This document shows positions 1 to 11,470 of a stretch of 64,000 bases of DNA, piece after piece. This DNA is from Ptiloglossa arizonensis (lineage: Eukaryota; Arthropoda; Insecta; Hymenoptera; Colletidae). The notes under the pieces are model-generated. The model saw only the letters and a list, made by a program, of their open reading frames with translations, made no database searches and was not told where the DNA came from. The DNA lies in the NCBI RefSeq assembly GCF_051014685.1, contig NW_027478458.1, forward strand, positions 1-64,000, in the 5' to 3' direction. A program made the translations under genes and the position numbers. Every line of letters starts with the position of its first letter. The stretch's first letter is position 1.

Positions 1-3000
1 AATTTTTGGGTTAGGTCAATCCGTTCGCGAGATATGTGAGTTTGAAGCCAAGAAATGGTAGAGAAGGCAAAACATTTTTCGCAGTTCTGCTGATCCAAAC
101 GCTTACCCAGAATGGCCTAGGGAAAAAATACACATACCGTTGTAATCGGGCGAGTTTCTACTTTCAGATGCACTAGGAATTTTTGGGTTAGGTCAATCCG
201 TTCGCGAGATATGGGACTTTGAAGCTAAGAAATGGTTGAGAAGACAACAAATTTTTCGCAATTCAGCTGCTCCAAACGTTTAACCAGTATGGCCTATGGA
301 AAAAATACACATACCTTTGTAATCGGGCAAGTTTCGACTTTCAGATGCAATAGGAATTTTTGGGTTAGGTCAATCCGTTCGGGAGATATGGGAGTTTGAA
401 GCTAAGAAATTGTTGAGAAGACAACAAATTTTTCGCAATTCTGCTGCTCCAAACGCTTAACCAGAATGGGCTAGGGAAAAAATACACATACCGTTGTAAT
501 CGGGCGAGTTTCAACTTAAAGACGCAACAGGAATTTTTGGGTTAGGTCAATCCGTTCGCGAGATATGGGAGTTTGAAGCCAGGAAATGGTTGAGAAGGCA
601 AAAAATTTTTCGCAATTCTGCTGCTCCAAACGCTTAACCAGAATGGCCTATGGAAAAAATACACATACCGTTGTAATCGGGCGAGTTTCTACTTTCAGAT
701 CCAATAGGAATTTTTGGATTAGGTCAATGCGTTCGCGAGATATGGGAGTTTGAAGCCAAGAAATGGTTGAGAAGACAACAAATTTTTCGCACTTCTGCTG
801 CTCCAAAAGCTTAACCAGAATGGGCTAGGGAAAAAATACACATACCGTTGAAATCGGGCGAGTTTCTACTTTCACACGCAACAGGAATTTTTGGGTTAGG
901 TCAATCTGTTCGCGAGATATGGGAGTTTGATGCCAAGAAATGGTAGAGAAGGCAAAAAATTTTTCACAATTCTGCTGCTCCAAACGTTTAACCAGTATGG
1001 CCTAGGGAAAAAATACACATACCTTTGTAATCGGCCGAGTTTCGACTTTCAGATGCAATAGGAATTTTTGGGTTAGGTCAATCCGTTCGGGAGATATGGG
1101 AGTTTGAAGCTAAGAAATTGTTGAGAAGACAACAAATTTTTCGCAATTCTGCTGCTCCAAACGCTTAACCAGAATGGGCTAGGGAAAAAATACACATACC
1201 GTTGTAATCGGGCGAGTGTCTACTTAAAGACGCAACTGGAATTTTTGGGTTAGGTCAATCCGTTCGCGAGATATGGGAGTTTGAAGCCAAGACATGGTTG
1301 AGAAGGCAAAAAATTTTTCGCAATTCTGCTGCTCCAAACGCTTAACCAGAATGGCCTAGGGAAAAAATACACATACCGTTGTAATCGGGCGAGTTTCTAC
1401 TTTCAGATGCACTAGGAATTTTTGGGTTAGGTCAATCCGTTCGCGAGATATGGGAGTTTGAAGGCAAGAAATGGTTGAGAAGACAACAAATTTTTCGCAA
1501 TTCTGCTGCTCGAAACGCTTAACCAGAATGACCTAGGGAAAAAATACACACACCGTTGTAATCGGGCGAGTTTCTACTTTCAGATGCACTAGGAATCTTT
1601 GGGTTAGGTCAATCCGTTCGCGAGATATGGGACTTTGAAGCTAAGAAATGGTTGAGAAGACAACAAATTTTTCGCAATTCTGCTGCTCCAAAGGCTTAAC
1701 CAGAATGGGCTAGGGAAAAAATACACATACCGTTGTAATCGGGCGAGTTTTTACTTTCACACACAACAGCAATTTTTGGGTTAGGTCAATCCGTTCGCGA
1801 GATATGGGAGTTTGAAGACAAGGAATGGTTGAGAAGGCAAAAAATCTTTCGCACTTCTGCTGCTCCAAACGCTTAACCAGAATGGCCTAGGGAAGAAATA
1901 CACATACCGTTGTAATCGGGTGAGTTTCTACTTTCAGATGCACTAGGAATTTTTGGGTTAGGTCAATCCGTTCGCGAGATATGGGACTTTGAATCTAAGA
2001 AATGGTTGAGAAGACAACAAATTTTTCGCAATTCTGCTGCTCCAAACGCTTAACCAGAATGGGCTAGGGAAAAAATTCACATACCGTTGTAATCGGGCGA
2101 GTTTTTACTTTCAGATGCAATAGGAATTTTTGGGTTAGGTCAATCCGTTCGCGAGATATGGGACTTTGAAGCTAAGAAATGGTTGAGAAGACAACAAATT
2201 TTTCGCAATTCTGCTGCTCCAAACGCTTAACCAGAATGGCCTAGGGAAAAAATACACATACCGTTGTAATCGGGTGAGTTTCTACTTTCAGATGCACTAG
2301 GAATTTTTGGGTTAGGTCAATCCGTTCGCGAGATATGGGAGTTTGAATCTAAGAAATGGTTGAGAAGACAACAAATTTTTCGCAATTCTGCTGCTCCAAA
2401 CGCTTAACCAGAATGGGCTAGGGAAAAAATTCACATACCGTTGTAATCGGGCGAGTTTTTACTTTCAGATGCAATAGGAATTTTTGGGTTAGGTCAATCC
2501 GTTCGGGAGATATGGGTGTTTGAAGCCACGAAATGGTTGAGAAGACAACAAATTTTTCGCACTTCTGCTGCTCCAAACGCTTAACCGGAATGGCCTAGGG
2601 AAAAAATACACATACCGTTGTAATCGGGCGAGTTTTTACTTTCAGATGCAATAGGAATTTTTGGGTTAGGTCAATCCGTTCGCGAGATATGGGAGTTTGA
2701 TGCCAAGAAATGGTAGAGAAGGCAAAAAATTTTTCACAATTCTGCTGCTCCAAACGTTTAACCAGAATGGCCTAGGGAAAAAATACACATACCGTTGTAA
2801 TCGGGCGAGTTTCTACTTTCAGATCCAATAGGAATTTTTGGGTTAGGTCAATCCGTTCGGGAGATATGGGAGTTTGAAGCCAAGAAATGGTTGAGAAGAC
2901 AACAAATTTTTCGCACTTCTGCTGCTCCAAACGCTTAACCAGAATGGCCTAGGGAAAAAATACACATACCGTTGAAATCGGGCGAGTTTCTACTTTCACA

Positions 3001-5859
3001 CGCAACAGGAATTTTTGGGTTAGGTCAATCCGTTCGCGAGATATGCGAGTTTGATGCCAAGAAATGGTAGAGAAGGCAAAAAATTTTTCACAATTCTGCT
3101 GCTCCAAACGTTTAACTAGTATGGCCTAGGGAAAAAATACACATACCTTTGTAATCGGGCGAGTTTCGACTTTCAGATGCAATAGGAATTTTTGGGTTAG
3201 GTCAATCCGTTCGGGAGATATGGGAGTTTCAAGCTAAGAAATTGTTGAGAAGACAACAAATTTTTCGCAATTCTGCTGCTCCAAACGCTTAACCAGAATG
3301 GGCTAGGGCAAAAATACACATACCGTTGTAATCGGGCGGGTTTCTACTTAAAGACGCAACAGGAATTTTTGGGTTAGGTCAATCCGTTCGCGAGATATGG
3401 GAGTTTGAAGCCAAGAAATGGTTGAGAAGGCAAAAAATTTTTTGCAATTCTGCTGCTCCAAACGCTTAACCAGAATGGCCTATGGAAAAAATACACATAC
3501 CGTTGTAATCGGGCGAGTTTCTACTTTCAGATCCAATAGGAATTTTTTGATTAGGTCAATCCGTTCGCGAGATATGGGAGTTTGAAGCCAAGAAATGGTT
3601 GAGAAGACAACAAATTTTTCGCACTTCTGCTGCTCCAAACGCTTAACCAGAATGGCCTAGGGAAAAAATACACATACCGTTGAAATCGGGTGAGTTTCTA
3701 CTTTCACACACAACAGGAATTTTTGGGTTAGGTCAATCCGTTCGCGAGATATGGGAGTTTGATGCCAAGAAATGGTAGAGAAGGCAAAAAATTTTTCACA
3801 ATTCTGCTGCTCCAAACGTTTAACCAGTATGGCCTAGGGAAAAAATACACATACCTTTGTAATCGGCCGAGTTTCGACTTTCAGATGCAATAGGAATTTT
3901 TGGGTTAGGTCAATCCGTTCGGGAGATATGGGAGTTTGAAGCTAAGAAATTGTTGAGAAGACAACAAATTTTTCGCAATTCTGCTGCTCCAAACGCTTAA
4001 CCAGAATGGGCTAGGGAAAAAATACACATACCGTTGTAATCGGGCGAGTTTCAACTTAAAGACGCAACAGGAATTTTTGGGTTAGGTCAATCCGTTCGCG
4101 AGATATGGGAGTTTGAAGCCAAGAAATGGTTGAGAAGGCAAAAAATTTTTCGCAATTCTGCTGCTCCAAACGCTTAACCAGAATGGCCTATGGAAAAAAT
4201 ACACATACCGTTGTAATCGGGCGAGTTTCTACTTTCAGATCCAATAGGAATTTTTGGATTAGGTCAATCCGTTCGCGAGATATGGGAGTTTGAAGCCAAG
4301 AAATGGTTGAGAAGACAACAAATTTTTCGCACTTCTGCTGCTCCAAACGCTTAACCAGAATGGCCTAGGGAAAAAATACACATACCGTTGAAATCGGGCG
4401 AGTTTCTACTTTCACACGCAACAGGAATTTTTGGGTTAGGTCAATCGTTCGGGAGATATGGGAGTTTGAAGCTAAGAAATTGTTGAGAAGACAACAAATT
4501 TTTCGCAATTCTGCTGCTCCAAACGCTTAACCAGAATGGGCTAGGGAAAAAATACACATACCGTTGTAATCGGGCGAGTTTTTACTTTCACACGCAACAC
4601 AATTTTTGGGTTAGGTCAATCCATTTGCGAGATATGGGAGTTTGAAGACAAGGAATGGTTGAGAAGACAACAAATTTTTCGCACTTCTGCTGCTCCAAAC
4701 GCTTAACCAGAATGGCCTAGGGAAAAAATACACATACCGTTGTAATCGGGTGAGTTTCTACTTTCAGATGCACTAGGAATTTTTGGGTTAGGTCAATCCG
4801 TTCGGGAGATATGGGAGTTTCAAGCTAAGAAATTGTTGAGAAGACAACAAATTTTTCGCAATTCTGCTGCTCCAAACGCTTAACCAGAATGGCCTAGGGA
4901 AAAAATACACATACCGTTGTAATCGGGTGAGTTTCTACTTTCAGATGCACTAGGAATTTTTGGGTTAGGTCAATCCGTTCGCGAGATATGGGAGTTTGAT
5001 GCCAAGAAATGGTAGAGAAGGCAAAAAATTTTTCACAATTCTGCTGCTCCAAACGTTTAACTAGTATGGCCTAGGGAAAAAATTCACATACCTTTGTAAT
5101 CGGGCGAGTTTCGACTTTCAGATGCAATAGGAATTTTTGGGTTAGGTCAATCCGTTCGGGAGATATGGGAGTTTCAAGCTAAGAAATTGTTGAGAAGACA
5201 ACAAATTTTTCGCAATTCTGCTGCTCCAAACGCTTAACCAGAATGGGCTAGGGAAAAAATACACATACCGTTGTAATCGGGCGAGTTTTTACTTTCACAC
5301 GCAACACAATTTTTGGGTTAGGTCAATCCATTTGCGAGATATGGGAGTTTGAAGACAAGGAATGGTTGAGAAGACAACAAATTTTTCGCACTTCTGCTGC
5401 TCCAAACGCTTAACCAGAATGGCCTAGGGAAAAAATACACATACCGTTGTAATCGGGTGAGTTTCTACTTTCAGATGCACTAGGAATTTTTGGGTTAGGT
5501 CAATCCGTTCGCGAGATATGGGACTTTGAAGCTAAGAAATGGTTGAGAAGACAACAAATTTTTCGCAATTCTGCTGCTCCACACGCTTAACCAGAATGGG
5601 CTAGGGAAAAAATACACATACCGTTGTAATCGGGCGAGTTTCTACTTAAAGACGCAACAGGAATTTTTGGGTTAGGTCAATCCGTTCGCGAGATATGGGA
5701 GTTTGAAGCCAAGAAATGGTTGAGACGGCAAAAAATTTTTCGCAATTCTGGTGCTCCAAACGCTTAACCAGAATGGCCTAGGGAAAAAATACACATACCG
5801 TTGTAATCGGGCGAGTTTCTACTTTCAGATCCAATAGAAATTTTTGGGTTAGGTCAATC
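1..5859. repeat. Satellite block with 4-monomer (708 bp) higher-order period
   Basis: A signature 'cgtttaac..agtatgg' lies at 277, 985, 3109 and 3817; 277-985 and 3109-3817 are each exactly 4 x 177 bp apart. It is followed in order by monomers with 'cctttgtaatcgg' plus 'tttcgac', then 'aaattgttgag', then 'cttaaagacgcaac', then 'ttttggattagg'. The stretch from about 285 to 905 recurs at 3825-4445 (offset 3540 = 20 monomers) with only a handful of differences, and near 905/4445 the copies part. Between 1700 and 2750 the order is scrambled and the subtypes are mixed. No other sequence is present. Confidence 0.8.
4446..5509. repeat. Local duplication carrying a 176 bp monomer
   Basis: Bases 4446-4802 and 5153-5509 are almost the same, 707 bp apart. 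Both contain an unusual monomer junction 'gcaacacaattttt' (at 4595 and 5302), which lacks one base of the usual 'gcaacaggaattttt', and both carry the rare 'ccatttgcgag' just after it. A shared deletion plus a shared rare variant shows common descent and not parallel change. The copies part at 'ttcggg' versus 'ttcgcg' (about 4803/5510). Confidence 0.75.
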
Positions 5860-6339
5860 CGTTCGCAAGATATGGGAGTTTGAAGCCAAGAAATGGTTGA
5901 GAAGGCATAACATTTTTCGCAATTCTGCTGCACCAAACGCTTAACCAGAATGGCCTAGGGAAAAAATACACATACCGTTGTAATCGGGCGTGTTTCTACT
6001 TTCAGATGCAATAGGAATTTTTGGGTTAGGTCAATCCGTTCGGGAGATATGGGAGTTTGAAGCTAAGAAATTGTTGAGAAGACAACAAATTTTTCGCAAT
6101 TCTGCTGCTCCAAACGCTTAACCAGAATGGGCTAGGGAAAAAATACACATACCGTTGTAATCGTGCGAGTTTCTACTTTCAGATCCAATAAGAATTTTTG
6201 GATTAGGTCAATCCGTTCGCGAGATATGGGAGTTTGAAGCCAAGATATGGTTGAGAAGGCAAAAAATTTTTCGCAATTCTGCTGCTCCAAACGCTTAATC
6301 AGAATGGCCTATGGAAAAAATACACATACCGTTGTAATC

Positions 6340-7400
6340 GGGCGAGTTTCTACTTTCAGATCCAATAGGAATTTTTGGATTAGGTCAATCCGTTCGCGAG
6401 ATATGGGAGTTTGAAGCCAAGAAATGGTTGAGAAGGCAAAACATTTTTCGCAATTCTGCTGATCCAAACGCTTAACCAGAATGGCCTAGGGAAAAAATAC
6501 ACATACCGTTGTAAACAGGCGAGCTTCTACTTTCAGATGCAATAGGAATTTTTGGGTTAGGTCAATCCGTTCGCGAGATATGTGAGTTTGAAGCCAAGAA
6601 ATGGTAGAGAAGGCAAAACATTTTTCGCAATTCTGCTGATCGAAACGCTTACCCAGAATGGCCTAGGGAAAAAATACACATACCGTTGTAATCGGGCGAG
6701 TTTCTACTTTCAGATGCACTAGGAATTTTTGGGTTAGGTCAATCCGTTCGCGAGATATGGGAGTTTGAAAGCAAGAAATGGTTGAGAAGACAACAAATTT
6801 TTCGCAATTCTGCTGCTCCAAACGCTTAACCAGAATGGCCTAGGGAAAAAATACACACGCAGTTGTAATCGGGCGAGTTTCTACTTTCAGATCCAATAGG
6901 AATTTTTGGGTTAGGTCAATCCGTTCGCGAGATATGGGAGTTTGAAGCCAAGAAATGGTTGAGAAGGCAAAACATTTTTCGTAATTCTGCTGATCCAAAC
7001 GCTTAACCAGAATGGCCTAGGGAAAAAATACACATACCGTTGTAAACGGGCGAGCTTCTACTTTCAGATGCAATAGGAATTTTTGGGTTAGGTCAATCCG
7101 TTCGCGAGATATGTGAGTTTGAAGCCAAGAAATGGTAGAGAAGGCAAAACATTTTTCGCAATTCTGCTGCTCCAAACGCTTAACCAGAATGGCCTAGGGA
7201 AAAAATACACACACAGTTGTAATCGGGCGAGTTTCTACTTTCAGATGCACTAGGAATTTTTGGGTTAGGTCAATCCGTTCGCGAGATATGGGAGTTTGAA
7301 GGCAAGAAATGGTTGAGAAGACAACAAATTTTTCGCAATTCTGCTGCTCCAAACGCTTAACCAGAATGGCCTAGGGAAAAAATACACACACCGTTGTAAT
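6340..7400. repeat. Tandem duplication of a 3-monomer (531 bp) unit
   Basis: Bases from about 6340 to 6870 match 6871-7400 at an offset of 531 bp (3 x 177). Shared features include 'ggcaaaacattttt' with 'ctgctgatc', then the rare 'gtaaac' in place of 'gtaatc' (6510 and 7041), then 'gagatatgtgag', then a monomer with 'gagtttgaa.gcaag'. About ten substitutions separate the two by eye, so the duplication is not very recent. Confidence 0.7.
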
Positions 7401-7689
7401 CGGGCGAGTTTCCACTTTCAGATGCACTAGGAATCTCTGGGTTAGCCAATCCGTTCGCGAGATATGGGACTTCGAAGCTAAGAAATGGTTGAGAAGACAA
7501 CAAATTTTTCGCAATTCTGCTGCTCCAAACGCTTAACCAGAATGGGCTAGGGATAAAATACACATACCGTTGTAATCGGGCGAGTTTTTACTTTCACACG
7601 CAACAGCAATTTTTGGGTTAGGTCTATCCGTTCGCGAGATATGGGAGTTTGAAGACAAGGAATGGTTGAGAAGGCAAAAAATTTTTCGC

Positions 7690-8640
7690 ATTTCTGCTGC
7701 TCCAAACGCTTAACCAGAATGGCCTAGGGAAAAAATACACATACCGTTGTAATCGGGTGAGTTTCTACTTTCAGATGCACTAGGCATTTTTGGGTTAGGT
7801 CAATCCGTTCGCGAGATATGGGACTTTGAAGCTAAGAAATGGTTGAGAAGACAACAAATTTTTCGCAATTCTGCTGCTCCAAACGCTTAACCAGAATGGG
7901 CTAGGGAAAAAATACACATACCGCTGTAATTGGGCGAGTTTTTACTTTCACACGCAACAGCAATTTTTGGGTTAGGTCAGTCCGTTCGCGAGATATGGGA
8001 GTTTGAAGACAAGGAATGGTTGAGAAGGCAAAAAATTTTTCGCACTTCTGCTGCTCCAAACGCTTAACCAGAATGGCCTAGGGAAAAAATACACATACCG
8101 TTGTAATCGGGCGAGTTTCTACTTTCAGATGCACTAGGAGTTTTTGGGTTGGGTCAATCTGTTCGGGAGATATGGGAGTTTGAAGCCAAGAAATGGTTGA
8201 GAAGACAACAAATTTTTCGCAATTCTGCTGCTCCAAACGCTTAACCAGAATGGCCAAGGGAAAAAATACACATACCGTTGTAATCGGGCGTGTTTCTACT
8301 TTCAGATGCAACAGAAGTTTTTGGATTAGGTCAATCCGTTCGGGAGATATGGGAGTTTGAAGCCAAGAAATGGTTGAGAAGACAACAAATTTTTCGCACT
8401 TCTGCTACTCCAAACGCTTAACCAGAATGGCCTAGGGAAAAAATACACATACCTTTGTAATCGGGCGAGTTTTTACTTTCAGATGCAATAGGAATATTTG
8501 GGTTAGGTCAATCCGTTCGGGAGATATGGGAGTTTGAAGCCAAGAAATGGTTGAGAAGACAACAAATTTATCGCACTTCTGCTGCTCCAAACGCTTAACC
8601 AGAATGGCCTAGGGAAAAAATACACATACCGTTGTAATCG
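7690..8640. repeat. Duplicated ~950 bp satellite segment, copy 1
   Basis: This stretch matches 10520-11470 at a constant offset of 2830 bp (16 monomers less 2 bp). Both contain 'ccgctgtaattggg', 'caacagcaattttt', 'ggagtttttgggttggg', the rare 'ggccaaggg' (8254 and 11084) and 'tctgctactcc'. The 'ggccaaggg' variant removes a recurrent in-frame stop on the minus strand, so a 77-codon open frame appears in both copies (8078-8311 and 10908-11141). That frame is satellite read in phase and has no gene-like features. Confidence 0.75.
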
Positions 8641-10519
8641 GGCGAGTTTCTACTTTCAGATGCACTAGGAGTTTTTGGGTTAGGTCAATCCGTTCGCGAG
8701 ATATGGGACTTTGAAGCTAAGAAATGGTTGAGAAGACAACAAATTTTTCGCAATTCTGCTGCTCCAAACGCTTAACAAGAATGGGCTAGGGAAAAAATCA
8801 CATACCGTTGTAATCGGGCGAGTTTTTACTTTCAGATGGAATAGAAATTTTTGGGTTAGGTCAATCCGTTCGCGAGATATGGGAGTTTGAAGGCAAGAAA
8901 TGGTTGAGAAGACAACAAATTTTTCGCAATTCTGCTGCTCCAAACGCTTAACCAGAATGGCCTAGGGAAAAAATACACACACAGTTGTAATCGGGCGAGT
9001 TTCTACTTTCAGATCCAATAGGAATTTTTGGGTTAGGTCAATCCGTTCGCGAGATATGGGAGTTTGAAGCCAAGAAATGGTTGAGAAGGCAAAAAATTTT
9101 TCGCAATTCTGCTGCTCCAAACGCTTAACCAGAATGGCCAATGGAAAAAATACACATACCCTTGTAATCGGGCGAGTTTCTACTCTCAGATCCAATAGGA
9201 ATCTCTGGGTTAGCCAATCCGTTCGCGAGATATGGGACTTCGAAGCTAAGAAATGGTTGAGAAGACAACAAATTTTTCGCAATTCTGCTGCTCCAAACGC
9301 TTAACCAGAATGGGCTAGGGAAAAAATTCACATACCGTTGTAATCGGGCGAGTTTTTACTTTCAGATGCAATAGGAATTTTTGGGTTAGGTCAATCCGTT
9401 CGCGAGATATGGGAGTTTGAAGACAAGGAATGGTTGAGAAGGCAAAAAATTTTTCGCACTTCTGCTGCTCCAAACGCTTAACCAGAATGGGCTAGGGAAA
9501 AAATACACATACCGTTGTAATCGGGCGAGTTTTTACTTTCACACGCAACAGCAATTTTTGGGTTAGGTCAATCCGTTCGCGAGATATGGGAGTTTGAAGA
9601 CAAGGAATGGTTGAGAAGGCAAAAAATTTTTCGCACTTCTGCTGCTCCAAACGCTTAACCAGAATGGCCTAGGGAAAAAATACACATACCTTTGTAATCG
9701 GGCGAGTTTCTACTTAAAGACGCAACAGGAATTTTTGGGTTAGGTCAATCCGTTCGCGAGATATGGGAGTTTGAAGCCAAGAAATGGTTGAGAAGGCAAA
9801 AAATTTTTCGCAATTCTGCTGCACCAAACGCTTAACTAGAATGGCCTATGGAAAAAATACACATACCGTTGTAATCGGGCGAGTTTCTACTTTCAGATAC
9901 AATAGGAATTTTTGGATTAGGTCAATCCGTTCGCGAGATATGGGAGTTTGAAGCCAAGAAATGGTTGAGAAGGCAAAACATTTTTCGCAATTCTGCTGAT
10001 CCAAACGCTTAACCAGAATGGCCTAGGGAAAAAATACACATACCGTTGTAAACGGGCGAGCTTCTACTTTCAGATGCAATAGGAATTTTTGGGTTAGGTC
10101 AATCCTTTCGCGAGATATGTGAGTTTGAAGCCAAGAAATGGTAGAGAAGGCAAAACATTTTTCGCAATTCTGCTGATCCAAACGCTTACCCAGAATGGCC
10201 TAGGGAAAAAATACACATACCGTTGTAATCGGGCGAGTTTTTACTTTCAGATGCAATAGGAATTTTTGGGTTAAGTCAATCCGTTCGCGAGATATGGGAC
10301 TTTGAAGCTAAGAAATGGTTGAGAAGACAACAAATTTTTCGCAATTCTGCTGCTCCAAACGCTTAACCAGAATGGGCTAGGGAAAAAATACACATACCGC
10401 TGTAATTGGGCGAGTTTTTACTTTCAGATGCAATAGGAATTTTTGGGTTAGGTCAATCCGTTCGCGAGATATGGGAGTTTGAAGCCAAGAAATGGTTGAG
10501 AAGACAACAAATTTTTCGC

Positions 10520-11470
10520 ACTTCTGCTGCTCCAAACGCTTAACCAGAATGGCCTAGGGAAAAAATACACATACCGTTGTAATCGGGCGAGTTTCTACTT
10601 TCAGATGCACTAGGAGTTTTTGGGTTAGGTCAATCCGTTCGCGAGATATGGGACTTTGAAGCTAAGAAATGGTTGAGAAGACAACAAATTTTTCGCAATT
10701 CTGCTGCTCCAAACGCTTAACCAGAATGGGCTAGGGAAAAAATACACATACCGCTGTAATTGGGCGAGTTTTTACTTTCACACGCAACAGCAATTTTTGG
10801 GTTAGGTCAATCCGTTCGCGAGATATGGGAGTTTGAAGACAAGGAATGGTTGAGAAGGCAAAAAATTTTTCGCACTTCTGCTGCTCCAAACGCTTAACCA
10901 GAATGGCCTAGGGAAAAAATACACATACCGTTGTAATCGGGCGAGTTTCTACTTTCAGATGCACTAGGAGTTTTTGGGTTGGGTCAATCCGTTCGGGAGA
11001 TATGGGAGTTTGAAGCCAAGAAATGGTTGAGAAGACAACAAATTTTTCGCAATTCTGCTGCTCCAAACGCTTAACCAGAATGGCCAAGGGAAAAAATACA
11101 CATACCGTTGTAATCGGGCGTGTTTCTACTTTCAGATGCAACAGAAATTTTTGGGTTAGGTCAATCCGTTCGGGAGATATGGGAGTTTGAAGCCAAGAAA
11201 TGGTTGAGAAGACAACAAATTTTTCGCACTTCTGCTACTCCAAACGCTTAACCAGAATGGGCTAGGGAAAAAATACACATACCGTTGTAATCCGGCGTGT
11301 TTCTACTTTCAGATGCAATAGGAATTTTTGGGTTAGGTCAATCCGTTCGGGAGATATGGGAGTTTGAAGCCAAGAAATGGTTGAGAAGACAACAAATTTT
11401 TCGCACTTCTGCTGCTCCAAACGCTTAACCAGAATGGCCTAGGGAAAAAATACACATACCGTTGTAATCG
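10520..11470. repeat. Duplicated ~950 bp satellite segment, copy 2
   Basis: This is the partner of 7690-8640. By eye it differs at roughly a dozen positions, for example 'tccggcgtg' at 11290 against 'tcgggcgag' at 8460. On the right the copies separate at a 'tccaataag' tail (about 11490), where the left copy has 'tgcactagg'. A shorter related stretch lies at 12.87-13.3 kb and another at 23.49-23.88 kb. Confidence 0.75.
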
